A DNA stretch of 62,590 bases, from assembly GCA_934098745.1 (NCBI GenBank), contig CAKOPG010000010.1, positions 1 through 62,590 on the forward strand, written 5' to 3'. Below the pieces are notes generated by a model. The model ran no database searches. It saw only the letters and a program-made list of their open reading frames with translations, and was not told the origin of the DNA. This stretch comes from an uncultured Bacilli bacterium (GTDB lineage Bacteria; Bacillota_I; Bacilli_A; RF39; UBA660). The translations under genes and the position numbers were made by a program. Positions 43,577-53,543 of the stretch are shown here, piece by piece; the stretch's first letter is position 1, and every line of letters begins with the position of its first letter.

Positions 43577-43687
43577 AAACCCTCCATAGCAACTATAATT
43601 ATATAACTATATCTTATATAACAAAATGATATAACCTTATTTTACCAATTACTTATATTATTTTAAAGAAATAGCTTTAATATAACC

Positions 43688-43718
43688 AGAAAATCATTAC
43701 CCATACAGGTAATGATTT
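43688..43718 (-). terminator. Terminator of the two-transporter operon
   Basis: Perfect 11-bp arms AAATCATTACC (43691-43701) and GGTAATGATTT (43708-43718), overlapping loops apart; the U-run on the minus strand is short (TTTTC). Confidence 0.75.
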
Positions 43719-43720
43719 AA

Positions 43721-46159
43721 CTATTCTAAATCATGTCTTGCTAAAATACTAGCTGGTGTTTTTCTCATTGTATTAAATACCGGTATCAAACCTACTATAA
43801 TATTAAATAAATACATCAGTATTATACATAAAAGCACCACATAAATATTCATAACATAATTTCTACTAATATAACTAATATCACTTACTACATGTAAACA
43901 GTAACTCATAAATAATACTCCGGGAACTGAAGCTAACGTAGTAATAGCAAAAGATTCCGACATAAACATTTTATAAATATCACTCTTCTTAACTCCAATA
44001 GCACGATATATTCCTACTTCTTTTATTCTAGATAAGAATGAACTTCTAACCATTAAAATAACCTCTATTAAAGATATAACTAACATAATAAGGGCTACAA
44101 TTATACTCGAATTAACTGAATCTTTAATCTCTAATTTATAAGCTTCCTTATCATCTGTATATACATCTGTTAACTTTTTACCCATTTCTTTAAAAGTATT
44201 AATCATCTTATCTTTATCTTTCGTATATATTAAAGCACTCTTACTATCTTCAATTAAACGATATTTTTTAGTATTACTATTGACAAAATAACTATTAATA
44301 TTATCCTCTGAAGTATAATAACCCACTACTTTTAATTTAATTCCATTTACCATTATTTCATCAATATATTTATCTAACTTAAAATTATCTTTTAATTCTT
44401 CATTAACTATTACTTCATAATCTCCTGGTTCATGTCCTTTAGTAATCTTTATCTTATCCTTATATAATTCATAATTAAACAATTTACTATTATCTTGAGT
44501 AAGACCTACTTCATAACTATCAAAATAATTATTATCACTCTTTTGATTATTACTAAGAATATCGATAAACTGACTATTATCTACATATATTGAAGGACTC
44601 CCCATAGAAACTATTCCTACTATTTTATATTCTAAAGTCCCCTTAATTAAATATACTACTCTATCTAACATCAAATCATAACTATATAGTCCAATCATTC
44701 CTATATTATCACAATTATCATATACCATCTTATCAATAACTATCTCTTTATTATTTTCTGGCATTCGCCCAGCTATTAACTTATTACTATCTAACATACT
44801 AGTACTAGCCATTGAACCATTAATCTTCAATGTTGCCGCTGCAGTTTGATAATAATCATTACTATTTATTTTCATTCCTATCTGACTATCTCCGGGAATT
44901 ATATATTCTACTCCCTCTACTTCTTCATATTTAAGATAATCATCAACCTTAATAGTATTACCTACTACTTTTAAATAATTCTTATTAGTTCTAATAAATT
45001 CACTATCTGAAATACTGACAAGCCCTAATAAATTACTAGTTGAATAAGTTACAAACATCGAAGAAAGTAAAAATCCTATTAATAATAACTTCTTAACAAA
45101 AGAATATCCAAATACTTTCTCAAAACCATTTTTAAGTATCGTCCATATATTAAAGATCGAACTATATTTTAACTTAATATCCTTATTAATAATCTTCTCC
45201 ATATCAAAAGAATATTTTTCATAAATACTTTTATCTAATTTCTTATAATTATCATTAACTACTTCTATATTAGAACTATTATCTATTACTTCTATTTTTT
45301 CATTATCCTTATTCTTAATATAAATATTCCCATTTTTAAATATTACAATTAAATTAAGTTTATCTACCGAATCACTATAATAATCCACATAAATATTACT
45401 ATCACGATTACTCGTATGATATTTAAAATCTTTTAAGTAAAACTTATTATCTATTCGATAATCTAAATTATCTACATTCTTATTCTTATAATCTTTTATT
45501 ACTTCTCCATCGGCAAGTTCAATTATTCTCGTCGCATAAAACTTTGCTAATTCTACTTCATGTGTTACCAGTATAACTAATTTATCTTTAGAAATAGACT
45601 TAATAATATTCATAATCTCAATAGTATTCTTACTATCTAAATTACCCGTTGGTTCATCGGCTAAAATAATATCGGGATTTTTAACAATTGCTCTAGCTAT
45701 ACCAACTCTTTGTCTTTCACCACCAGATAACATACCACAAGGTCTATAGCGATAACGATACATTCCTACTCTTTCTAAAATATAAGAAACTCGCTTATTT
45801 ATCTCTGCTTTATCCTTTATTCCAATCATCTTAAGAACCATTGCTACATTATCATATACACTCATATTATCGATTAATTTATAATCTTGAAAGATATAAC
45901 CGACATTTAAGTTTCTAATCTTATCTATCCTATAAGAACACTTACTAGTAATCTTTTTATCATTAATATAAATATTACCTTTATTTACTTTATCAAGGCC
46001 CCCTATTGCATTAAGAAGAGTTGTTTTACCACAACCACTTGGACCAAGTAAAGCTACTAGTCCTTTATCAGGAAGTTCTAAGGAAGTATTATTAATAACA
46101 TGAATCTGATTCTTACGTCCCTTATTATAATACTTATTAAGCTTATCAATTCTAATCAT
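43721..46159 (-). CDS. ABC transporter, fused ATPase and MacB/FtsX-type permease
   Basis: 812 residues. The N-terminal ATPase (1-220) has GPSGCGKTTLLN, the Q-loop IFQDYKL, signature LSGGERQR, Walker B ILADEPTGNLD and switch His in VTHEVE. After a linker of about 120 residues comes one membrane helix, a large extracellular domain, and three C-terminal helices with the FtsX-like segment IKEVGIYRAIGVKKSDIYKMF. This is a mechanotransmission-type (MacB/BceB-like) exporter with ATPase and permease fused. It lies one base after the related gene at 46161, and the two may form a heterodimer. The substrate is unknown; antimicrobial peptides or lipids are usual for the family. Confidence 0.88.
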   Translation of the reverse strand: MIRIDKLNKYYNKGRKNQIHVINNTSLELPDKGLVALLGPSGCGKTTLLNAIGGLDKVNKGNIYINDKKITSKCSYRIDKIRNLNVGYIFQDYKLIDNMSVYDNVAMVLKMIGIKDKAEINKRVSYILERVGMYRYRYRPCGMLSGGERQRVGIARAIVKNPDIILADEPTGNLDSKNTIEIMNIIKSISKDKLVILVTHEVELAKFYATRIIELADGEVIKDYKNKNVDNLDYRIDNKFYLKDFKYHTSNRDSNIYVDYYSDSVDKLNLIVIFKNGNIYIKNKDNEKIEVIDNSSNIEVVNDNYKKLDKSIYEKYSFDMEKIINKDIKLKYSSIFNIWTILKNGFEKVFGYSFVKKLLLIGFLLSSMFVTYSTSNLLGLVSISDSEFIRTNKNYLKVVGNTIKVDDYLKYEEVEGVEYIIPGDSQIGMKINSNDYYQTAAATLKINGSMASTSMLDSNKLIAGRMPENNKEIVIDKMVYDNCDNIGMIGLYSYDLMLDRVVYLIKGTLEYKIVGIVSMGSPSIYVDNSQFIDILSNNQKSDNNYFDSYEVGLTQDNSKLFNYELYKDKIKITKGHEPGDYEVIVNEELKDNFKLDKYIDEIMVNGIKLKVVGYYTSEDNINSYFVNSNTKKYRLIEDSKSALIYTKDKDKMINTFKEMGKKLTDVYTDDKEAYKLEIKDSVNSSIIVALIMLVISLIEVILMVRSSFLSRIKEVGIYRAIGVKKSDIYKMFMSESFAITTLASVPGVLFMSYCLHVVSDISYISRNYVMNIYVVLLCIILMYLFNIIVGLIPVFNTMRKTPASILARHDLE

Positions 46160-46160
46160 C

Positions 46161-48383
46161 TTATACTTCCTCCCTATAACTATTCATTGCACTCTTCTTA
46201 AATATTTTTCTAGCAAATCTTGTAGATATTAAATATGACATTAACATAAGTATTACATACATTAAAACATAATCATAAAAATATAAATATTCTAAAGCAT
46301 TCTTAATAAACTTAATCTCTATTATATTATTACATACCAATATACTAGCCAAAATATAAGTACAATATGCCAAAGTTGCATTAACAAATAATTCTACATC
46401 TAATATTTTCTTTACCTGTCTTAAATTACCTCCCAGTATTCTCAATATAGAATAATAAACATTTCTAGATTTCAGTATCAATTTAATAACAAAATAAGAT
46501 ATAAAGAATAAAGTAATTACTAAGAAAATTAAAACTACTAACTTAACTATTTTTAATACCTTAGCTAAATCACTTCCTCCTTTATTTAAAGTATCTTTTA
46601 TCTTTAATACCTTAAAATTCATCTCACTAAGATTATTAGCTACTGTATCGACATTATCTACTTTATCTACATACACTGAAGATTGATAAGTCCCTTTATC
46701 AAATAACCTATTATAATCATCATTACTTATAAAAATACATCCATAACTATTACTATCTTTATCAATACCTAACATATTACTTACATTTTTCTCATTATAT
46801 ACATTACTAATTCTTAAATTAAATCCATCATAATAATATAAATTATCTACCCTAATACCTAAGTATTTATCAATACACTCAAAATCTTTACAAGCATAAC
46901 TAATAGCTTCACTCACTATAGCTTCTCCATTATTAACTCTATCAGATGGTATTATATTAAATTCATAACCATAACTATTATAACTATCATAATTCTTACT
47001 ATTAATATTAACTTTAACCGTACTTTTCTCTCTATTAACAATCTTCATATATTTATCAAATAATTCTTGATTACCATATATCGTATATTCAGAACTAGAA
47101 AATATTGATTCATCACTATAAACTATTCCTGCAACCTTAATACCAAATAAATTCTTATTACCAGAGTAATAATAAGTCTCCTTAACCGCATCATCGACCC
47201 TATCTGAAAAATAATAATCATATCGAGGTACCACTAAAACAACCTCATTATCCTCTTCTGGCATATGCCCATAATCTAATGTTCTATTAAAAGTATCAAT
47301 ATTTCTTAAATTACCACTTAAATAAAATTCCGCATTTGAAGACTCAAACCATAAATTATTATCTATTAATAAATCATTCTTAACAATATTCTTAACATTC
47401 TCTAACTTCTTAATATTATCTAATTCTAAATCACTAATAACACTATTATCTTTCTTCTTAATAACTATTCTCGTATCACTTAAATCATTAAAGAAATAAT
47501 TTTCTCCATTCTTACCTTCTTCATACTCACTCTTTCTAAGCGATCCATATACCGTTAATAAAGAAGCCGTAATAAATAAAAATACCAAAAACATTAAAAT
47601 AAACTTCGGAATAATATTAAAAGTATTTCTAATACCTAATCTAATTATATTAAATAACCCTATTCCCTTATTATCATTAATCTTAACATTCTCTTCTTGC
47701 TTTACTTCAACATTAGTCTTATCACTAACAATTCTTCCATCATGCATTTTTATTACTCTTGTAGCAATATCAGAAATCTCACTAAAATTATGTGTAACCA
47801 TTATTACTAACTTATCTTTAGATATTTCCTTAAGTAAATTAATTACTTCTTTAGCTGCCTTACTATCTAAGTTTCCCGTAGGTTCATCACATACTATTAT
47901 CGGTGTTTCTTTAGCTAAAGCCCTAGCTATAGCTACCCTTTGTTTTTGTCCTCCCGAAAGCTTTGATACCTTGGTATTCTTATATTTAGTAAGCCTAACT
48001 TTATTAATAAGTTCCATTACTTTTTCCTTAACATCTTTTCTCTTATACCCATTAAGTAATAAAACTAATTCTATATTCTGATATACCGTATAACTATTAA
48101 CTAAATTAAATGCCTGAAAAATATTAGAAACATATTTCTTTCTATAGTCCTCAAAATCCTTTTCACGATAATGGCTCGTCTCCTCACCATTAATATACAT
48201 TTCCCCTTCTTCATAACTATCAAGCCCTGATATAACATTTAAAAGCGTACTCTTACCAGATCCTGATTCACCAACAATAGCTACAAATTCACCTATCTTA
48301 AATTCTACATTTACCTTTGTAAAACCCGAAGCTATTACTCCTTTACTATAATAAAACTTCGACACATTTTTAAGTTTTAACAT
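46161..48383 (-). CDS. ABC transporter, fused ATPase and MacB/FtsX-type permease
   Basis: 740 residues, same architecture as its neighbour. ATPase motifs: GESGSGKSTLLN, IFQAFNL, LSGGQKQR, IVCDEPTGNLD and VTHNFSE. A membrane helix near residue 260 precedes a large extracellular domain, and the C-terminal permease contains VYYSILRILGGNLRQVKKIL. The RBS GGAGG directly precedes ATG. It is the middle gene of regulator-transporter-transporter. The C-terminal permease helices are more degenerate than in the partner. Confidence 0.88.
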   Translation of the reverse strand: MLKLKNVSKFYYSKGVIASGFTKVNVEFKIGEFVAIVGESGSGKSTLLNVISGLDSYEEGEMYINGEETSHYREKDFEDYRKKYVSNIFQAFNLVNSYTVYQNIELVLLLNGYKRKDVKEKVMELINKVRLTKYKNTKVSKLSGGQKQRVAIARALAKETPIIVCDEPTGNLDSKAAKEVINLLKEISKDKLVIMVTHNFSEISDIATRVIKMHDGRIVSDKTNVEVKQEENVKINDNKGIGLFNIIRLGIRNTFNIIPKFILMFLVFLFITASLLTVYGSLRKSEYEEGKNGENYFFNDLSDTRIVIKKKDNSVISDLELDNIKKLENVKNIVKNDLLIDNNLWFESSNAEFYLSGNLRNIDTFNRTLDYGHMPEEDNEVVLVVPRYDYYFSDRVDDAVKETYYYSGNKNLFGIKVAGIVYSDESIFSSSEYTIYGNQELFDKYMKIVNREKSTVKVNINSKNYDSYNSYGYEFNIIPSDRVNNGEAIVSEAISYACKDFECIDKYLGIRVDNLYYYDGFNLRISNVYNEKNVSNMLGIDKDSNSYGCIFISNDDYNRLFDKGTYQSSVYVDKVDNVDTVANNLSEMNFKVLKIKDTLNKGGSDLAKVLKIVKLVVLIFLVITLFFISYFVIKLILKSRNVYYSILRILGGNLRQVKKILDVELFVNATLAYCTYILASILVCNNIIEIKFIKNALEYLYFYDYVLMYVILMLMSYLISTRFARKIFKKSAMNSYREEV

Positions 48384-48468
48384 CCTTATCCTCCTATAAT
48401 TTATTACCCTTATATTATCATCTTTAATAATATAAGTAAATAATTATTAACTTATCTATAAATTTTAT

Positions 48469-49842
48469 TTAATATGTAAAATCATTATAGTAACGATTAT
48501 AATTATTTTTTAACTTAGCCAAATTCTCATCCGATATATATATTCTATCTACTTGATAATCCATATCATTTAAAACTATTAACTTATCTTTTAAATTATC
48601 TATAAAATATTTATAATAATCCATATTATTATAACTAGGTACTATTCTTACTATCTTATAATATCCCTCATTATAATTATTACTATAATAACTATATACA
48701 TAAGTATCTATCTTATCATATGTCTTAATATCTAATTTTATATAATCTATTGAATTATCTATTACTATTAAATCATCTCTAATATCATAATCTAATACTA
48801 AATTATCATCCCATTCAATTATATTACTAGTAATATTTGTATTATCATTATGCACATATCTAAATTGTGATAAAGAATAAGCTGTAATACCACATCCAAT
48901 TCCCATTAAACATATACTTATAATAAATATTATAAAAATCTTCTTATATGCATGAGTTCTATTAAATACCAAATTATAAATAAATTCAATAATCAAATAG
49001 GTAAATAACAATCCTCCCAATATTGCTAAAGTTATTCCATTAAAGAATAAACCATAACTAATATAAAATACACTAATAACAAACACGATAACTAGTCCAA
49101 TAAATAACATTACTACCGGTATTGCTACTAAAACACTAAAACATTTTAACATAAATAAACATATCTTTAATAACTTATTAAATATATTTAAATTACTATG
49201 TTCCGGATCCCTTATAACTACCTTTACTTCCTTTTTCTCTTTAAGTTCTGGTATCGGTTTCTCAACCTCTAATTTATCTATACTATTATCTGTTACTACT
49301 ACATAATAATCTAAATATCTTTCTTTAAATACCTTAATAAATATAATTATTCCAACAATAGCCCACATCAAATATAATAAAGATTCCACTATATAATTAA
49401 TTGCCCTTAAAAAATCATATGGTATAAAAGAAAATATTGCATTACTCAAATTAATTATTACTCTAGAAGATATAAATCCTAAACAAAAAATAATTATAAT
49501 TATTACTCCCATCTCAAATATACACTTAATTTTCTCTCCAAAAGTCATGGCAAAAAACATATCAACTGTCTTAGTAATAAAATCTAAAAACTTATTAATT
49601 ATCTCTTTAAAACTAAGTTTATCTTCTTTCTTATCTTTACTAATTACACTATCATTAATAAGCTCATCTAAACTAATATTAAATATTTTACTTATTTGAA
49701 TTAACTTATCCGTATCTGGATATGCTGTTCCAGACTCCCACTTACTAACAGCCTGCCTAGTTACATTTAATTTATCAGCTAATGCTTCTTGGGTAATATT
49801 ATGTTCCTTTCTTAATTTTTGAAGTTTTTCACTAAATTCCAT
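48469..49842 (-). CDS. XRE-family regulator with large membrane domain
   Basis: 457 residues from the ATG at 49842 (MEFSEKLQKLRKEH). An XRE helix-turn-helix fills residues 1-65 (NITQEALADKLNVTRQAVSKWESG). At least five membrane helices follow, grouped before and after a cytoplasmic segment (about residues 195-235), and the protein ends in an extracellular C-terminal domain rich in Tyr and Asp. A membrane-embedded one-component regulator of this kind could sense envelope stress directly and control the two ABC transporters downstream. Paired inverted repeats lie in its 5' leader. Confidence 0.85.
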   Translation of the reverse strand: MEFSEKLQKLRKEHNITQEALADKLNVTRQAVSKWESGTAYPDTDKLIQISKIFNISLDELINDSVISKDKKEDKLSFKEIINKFLDFITKTVDMFFAMTFGEKIKCIFEMGVIIIIIFCLGFISSRVIINLSNAIFSFIPYDFLRAINYIVESLLYLMWAIVGIIIFIKVFKERYLDYYVVVTDNSIDKLEVEKPIPELKEKKEVKVVIRDPEHSNLNIFNKLLKICLFMLKCFSVLVAIPVVMLFIGLVIVFVISVFYISYGLFFNGITLAILGGLLFTYLIIEFIYNLVFNRTHAYKKIFIIFIISICLMGIGCGITAYSLSQFRYVHNDNTNITSNIIEWDDNLVLDYDIRDDLIVIDNSIDYIKLDIKTYDKIDTYVYSYYSNNYNEGYYKIVRIVPSYNNMDYYKYFIDNLKDKLIVLNDMDYQVDRIYISDENLAKLKNNYNRYYNDFTY

Positions 49843-49870
49843 TTCCCTCACCTCAATGTAAATTCTACTA

Positions 49871-49904
49871 TAGAGTGTGGTTGCACTCTACCAACTATTA
49901 GTTG
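49871..49904 (-). promoter_or_regulatory. Paired inverted repeats in the leader of the XRE-ABC operon
   Basis: TAGAGTG/CACTCTA (49871-49877 and 49884-49890) and CAACTA-T-TAGTTG (49892-49904) are two perfect inverted repeats next to each other. They lie between the promoter and start codon. TGCAACC and TTTACAT also occur twice as direct repeats here. Candidate operator for autoregulation, or RNA hairpins. Confidence 0.55.
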
Positions 49905-49936
49905 TTTTATGTAAATTATCGGTTGCATTTGCTTAT

Positions 49937-49965
49937 ATTATAACTATTTTTAATTTTCTTTTCAA
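49937..49965 (-). promoter_or_regulatory. Promoter of the XRE-ABC operon
   Basis: Minus strand TTGAAA (49960-49965), 17-base spacer, TATAAT (49937-49942). Confidence 0.8.
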
Positions 49966-49975
49966 TAATATCCCC

Positions 49976-50001
49976 TAAAAAAAGAATAGATTACTCTATT
50001 C
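49976..50001 (-). terminator. Terminator of the 506-residue surface protein
   Basis: GAATAGA (49984-49990) and TCTATTC (49995-50001), followed on the minus strand by TTTTTTT. Confidence 0.85.
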
Positions 50002-50009
50002 CATCTTTA

Positions 50010-51527
50010 CTAAGAAATAATTATATATGGATTACTCTTTGTACCAGTTCCATCTAATTTAATATTTTGTTTTAAATATACTACCGGATTAATATATACT
50101 ACTTGACTATTTACATTATTACTACTAATATAACCTGAACCATTAATATAATACTCTGTACTTGGTCCATTTGAGTTTGGCGTAATAGTCCAAATATTAT
50201 ATCCATCTTTATATAACCATGAATTACTTGGTGTACCACTTTTAGCTGTTCGACAATTATATGTATTTGCATAACAAATATCATCTACCCCGTTAGCAAA
50301 CGTATAACCATAATCTGATGGATACATTAAACTAATATATCCACTCCATATTTTACTTCTATTACTATATACAGTAGTTCCTCTTTCTTCATTATACCAA
50401 CTATCTACACCCTTATCTGTATGTGAACTCACTCCACCTAAATAATATGTTACTTCATCTATCCAAGATAATGCTAAAGAATTTAATGTCCATGTATTGT
50501 TAGTACAATCATATGAAGTATCACCAGCAGTAATGCTTTTAGGTTGACATCCCATTTGATACATTATATTCCCACGATTATCTCTTATATAATTTCCATC
50601 TAAAGTATACCCCGTTTTTAACTTATATGTTGTTAAATTTAACATATACATTAACTGTGCATCCGTCCAATCATTCGAGCCATAATCATAAGTAGATGAC
50701 CCGACAGCATTCTTTTTATAATCTATCGGCATTTCACCTATAAACTCATCTCTTATTATCTTTATCCTACCATCAAACACTCCAATTATTCTCCATATTT
50801 CGTCATTATATGTTATATAATTATTAGGTATACTCCCGATATATCTATAATCTATTATTGCCTCAGTTTGATTAGTTGCTTCATGAGAAAACGTCCACAT
50901 TTCCCCTTTCTGCGTTGTTGTAGCCTTATTATACATTAAAGTACTCGGATTAGCACTATTTATCAAATAATTTGCTGTTATTGGCACCATATCAGCTATC
51001 TCTACTCTAATCTCAGAATTAAATACTTTATTTTGAATATCTATTGAAGTTGTATCACTACCATCTAACCATGTATATACCTTATATTTATATTCTGTAT
51101 TTCTTGGAATAACTTCTTCCATAATTACAAAATTATCACTTGTCTTAGCCCCTATAAAATTATCACTCTTATATTCAAAATAATTACTACCATTATCTGT
51201 ACTTTTAAGAACCGTATATTTAAAATCTTCTATTAATAATTCACTATCTATTTGTTTAATATCATAATAAACCATAACTTTACTAGATAATTTATTATTA
51301 TTTGTAACTTTAATATTAACTTCATCATTACTATTATAATTTAATGTAGGTACTAAATTTTCATTTATTACATAAGGCTTTAAAGTAACCCTTGTTCCAT
51401 CTACTTCACCCACCGTTAATACCAAAGCCGTTTCTTTACTCTTCCATGTAAGCCATGCCAATGTTCCTACGAATGATACAACTACTATCCCTAAAATAAC
51501 TAAAACATAATATTTCTTTTTAGCCAT
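50010..51527 (-). CDS. Modular membrane-anchored surface protein (DUF6273-like C-terminal part)
   Basis: 505 residues. An N-terminal anchor helix (about 6-28) ends in GTLAWLTWKSKE, followed by a beta-sandwich-like domain (LTVGEVDGTRVTLKPYVI..., about 30-170) shared almost exactly with the gene at 51755. The C-terminal region with WRIIGVFDGRIKIIRDE, GYISLMYPSDYGYTF and VVYINPVVYLKQNI..GTGT..NPY resembles surface domains common in gut Firmicutes (DUF6273 type, from memory). It has no LPxTG. The ATG at 51527 follows AGGAG. The promoter in the element at 51550-51741 points directly at it, so it should be expressed (ON). Confidence 0.82.
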   Translation of the reverse strand: MAKKKYYVLVILGIVVVSFVGTLAWLTWKSKETALVLTVGEVDGTRVTLKPYVINENLVPTLNYNSNDEVNIKVTNNNKLSSKVMVYYDIKQIDSELLIEDFKYTVLKSTDNGSNYFEYKSDNFIGAKTSDNFVIMEEVIPRNTEYKYKVYTWLDGSDTTSIDIQNKVFNSEIRVEIADMVPITANYLINSANPSTLMYNKATTTQKGEMWTFSHEATNQTEAIIDYRYIGSIPNNYITYNDEIWRIIGVFDGRIKIIRDEFIGEMPIDYKKNAVGSSTYDYGSNDWTDAQLMYMLNLTTYKLKTGYTLDGNYIRDNRGNIMYQMGCQPKSITAGDTSYDCTNNTWTLNSLALSWIDEVTYYLGGVSSHTDKGVDSWYNEERGTTVYSNRSKIWSGYISLMYPSDYGYTFANGVDDICYANTYNCRTAKSGTPSNSWLYKDGYNIWTITPNSNGPSTEYYINGSGYISSNNVNSQVVYINPVVYLKQNIKLDGTGTKSNPYIIIS

Positions 51528-51549
51528 CATATACTCCTTTACTACGTAT

Positions 51550-51741
51550 CCTTAAGTATTATACTTAAGGGCATACCTTTATCTTTATTTAACCTATATA
51601 AATTATAGCATAACCCTTATTTTCTGTAAATACAAATTTTAACTTTTTGGGAATTTAGAATGTTATAAAATACAGTTTAAATCCTTATAATATAAGACCT
51701 ATACATACATACGAAAAGGTCCTTAAGTATAATACTTAAGG
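51550..51741 (-). promoter_or_regulatory. Candidate invertible promoter element L (ON orientation)
   Basis: A 192-bp element whose two ends are palindromes with arms CCTTAAGTAT and ATACTTAAGG around one base (51550-51570 and 51721-51741). Inside, the minus strand carries TTTACA (51625-51630), 17 bases, TATAAT (51602-51607) preceded by TGC: a strong extended -10 promoter reading into the gene at 50010. The 150-bp interior is about 85% identical by eye to element R (53544-53735), which lies in the opposite orientation. The outer palindrome also ends the neighbouring gene as a terminator. Confidence 0.75.
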
Positions 51742-51746
51742 GCCTT
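51716..51746. terminator. Terminator hairpin formed by palindrome L2
   Basis: AAAAGG and CCTTTT extend the palindrome arms on both sides, and a T-run follows on both strands, so it should stop transcription of the gene at 51755 and anything coming from the left. Confidence 0.8.
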
Positions 51747-51754
51747 TTTAGCTA

Positions 51755-53524
51755 TTATTTAAAACATATTGTTGAACGAAAACCATAATCCGTATGGGCA
51801 TTACCACTACCATAGTAATAGTAAAAAATACCTGCTTCAGTAGTATTATTAGTACCACCGCCACGATAAAACCATGGATATGTTGAAGATATAAAACCAT
51901 TATAATCTCCATACCAGTTACTTACTTCAGATATTCCATGTCCATAACAAACTCCACCATTACATGCTGTTAATATATTTATCGTTGTACCACTGCTTGC
52001 TCTATACACATCATAATATTTACTTTCGGGAAAAGTTATGCCATCAGTTTTAGCGGTGCCACTACTTCCAAGTAATCCATTAAAACCAGAGTTATATGTT
52101 GAGCCGCCACTCCATAAAACTCCACTCGAATTAGCAAATACTCCCATTACTCTTTCCCATGATCCACCAGACATATCGAATATTCCCGATATATTACCAG
52201 TCGTGCTTTGCGGATATGTTGAAGATCCACCATAAGTTATCCCACATGTTGTACTTTGACTGGCTGAAGCCGTACTGGCTCCACAGCCCGTCTTAAAACC
52301 ACTACTATAATAATTATTAATTCTTATTTCACTATTTATCCCATACTTGGAGTGAGATAAGTAGGCTACTGCTCCCCATTCGCTATTCTTCATCATATGA
52401 CTATCTGTACTTGCTGTTAATCCATATGTACTACTTCCAGAAAATGTTGTAGTTCCATTACTAAGTGTTCCGCCAGCAAATTTTAAACCCGTAATAAACT
52501 CCGATGAAATGTTTTGACTCACCAAAGATTTAACATTAGGTTTTATCGTCGGAGTTGTACCATCACCAGTAGTTTCAAATTTACCTACCCATATCCCACT
52601 AAGTTCAGTATTGCCAAATGTAAATGCCGGATGCGTTAAATATTCTCCTACTTGCGTTCCTGTTGATTTATCTGTATATTTATTTTCAAAAACAATCTCT
52701 ATTTCTTGTTCCTGTCCCTCAGCACTAGTACCTACAGTCCATATCTTATACTTATACCTTGGTATATAGACATAATATGCCAAGATATTACTTTCCGGTA
52801 TTATTACTCCATCTGTATCTAAATATGTACTTCTTGATGTTTCCGTTACCAGTACCGCATTCGCCCATTTCTTTTCATCATAATCATACCATGAAGCATT
52901 ATCTTTGGCTATAGTAGTAACTACTCCATCATTGGCTATCGTTACCGGAATCATCCCTTCAGGAAGATCTATAATTATATCTTTCTCATTATAAATACTG
53001 GCATTAAGTTCGGCTTTAAAAACTTTTCCTTGAATACTAGAACTAGTTTCATTACTGCCATCTAACCATGTATATATTTGATAATTATATTCTGTATTTT
53101 TAGGAATATCTTCTTTAAGTATTATAAAATCTGAAGATATATTTGCATTAACAAAGTTACCTTCTTTATATTCGGTATAACTATTACCATTATCTGTACT
53201 TCTTAAAATGGTGTATTTAAAATTATCTGTTATTAATTCATCATCTATTTTACTAATATTATAATATAAGACTACTTGACTATCTTCATTACCATTATTT
53301 TTAATATTAACGTTAATTACCTCATTACTATCATAAGTTAATGTTGGTATTAATGTATCTTCAATGACATAAGGCTTTAAAGTAACCCTTGTTCCATCGA
53401 TCTCTCCTACCGTTAATACCAAAACTGTTTCTTTACTCTTCCATGTAAGCCATGCCAATGTTCCTACGATTGATATAATAAGAATACTTAAAATAATTAA
53501 TAGATATCGTTTTGTATCTTTCAT
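51755..53524 (-). CDS. Modular surface protein with C-type-lectin/FGE-like C-terminal domain
   Basis: 589 residues, RBS AGGT before ATG. The N-terminal anchor and beta domain (about 1-175) match the protein at 50010. The remainder, from EGMIPVTIANDG on, matches the protein at 60750, including IPRYKYKIWT, MKNSEWGAVAYLSHSKYG, GNISGIFDMSGG and the C-terminal lectin-like end WYGDYNGF...YPWFYRGG...YGFRS. The gene is therefore a mosaic of its two relatives. The C-terminal part resembles formylglycine-generating-enzyme/C-type-lectin folds used as binding scaffolds. Its coding strand has ordinary composition at the end (35% G+C in 51781-51900). The promoter element upstream (53544-53735) points away from it, so it is probably silent in this sequence. 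Confidence 0.82.
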   Translation of the reverse strand: MKDTKRYLLIILSILIISIVGTLAWLTWKSKETVLVLTVGEIDGTRVTLKPYVIEDTLIPTLTYDSNEVINVNIKNNGNEDSQVVLYYNISKIDDELITDNFKYTILRSTDNGNSYTEYKEGNFVNANISSDFIILKEDIPKNTEYNYQIYTWLDGSNETSSSIQGKVFKAELNASIYNEKDIIIDLPEGMIPVTIANDGVVTTIAKDNASWYDYDEKKWANAVLVTETSRSTYLDTDGVIIPESNILAYYVYIPRYKYKIWTVGTSAEGQEQEIEIVFENKYTDKSTGTQVGEYLTHPAFTFGNTELSGIWVGKFETTGDGTTPTIKPNVKSLVSQNISSEFITGLKFAGGTLSNGTTTFSGSSTYGLTASTDSHMMKNSEWGAVAYLSHSKYGINSEIRINNYYSSGFKTGCGASTASASQSTTCGITYGGSSTYPQSTTGNISGIFDMSGGSWERVMGVFANSSGVLWSGGSTYNSGFNGLLGSSGTAKTDGITFPESKYYDVYRASSGTTINILTACNGGVCYGHGISEVSNWYGDYNGFISSTYPWFYRGGGTNNTTEAGIFYYYYGSGNAHTDYGFRSTICFK

Positions 53525-53543
53525 AATTACCTACTTTCTATAT

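Noticed and set aside
51755..51910. Second DGR variable region in the paralogue
   Set aside because: The end of this gene aligns with the putative VR, but base composition and coding-strand A content are ordinary for this genome.
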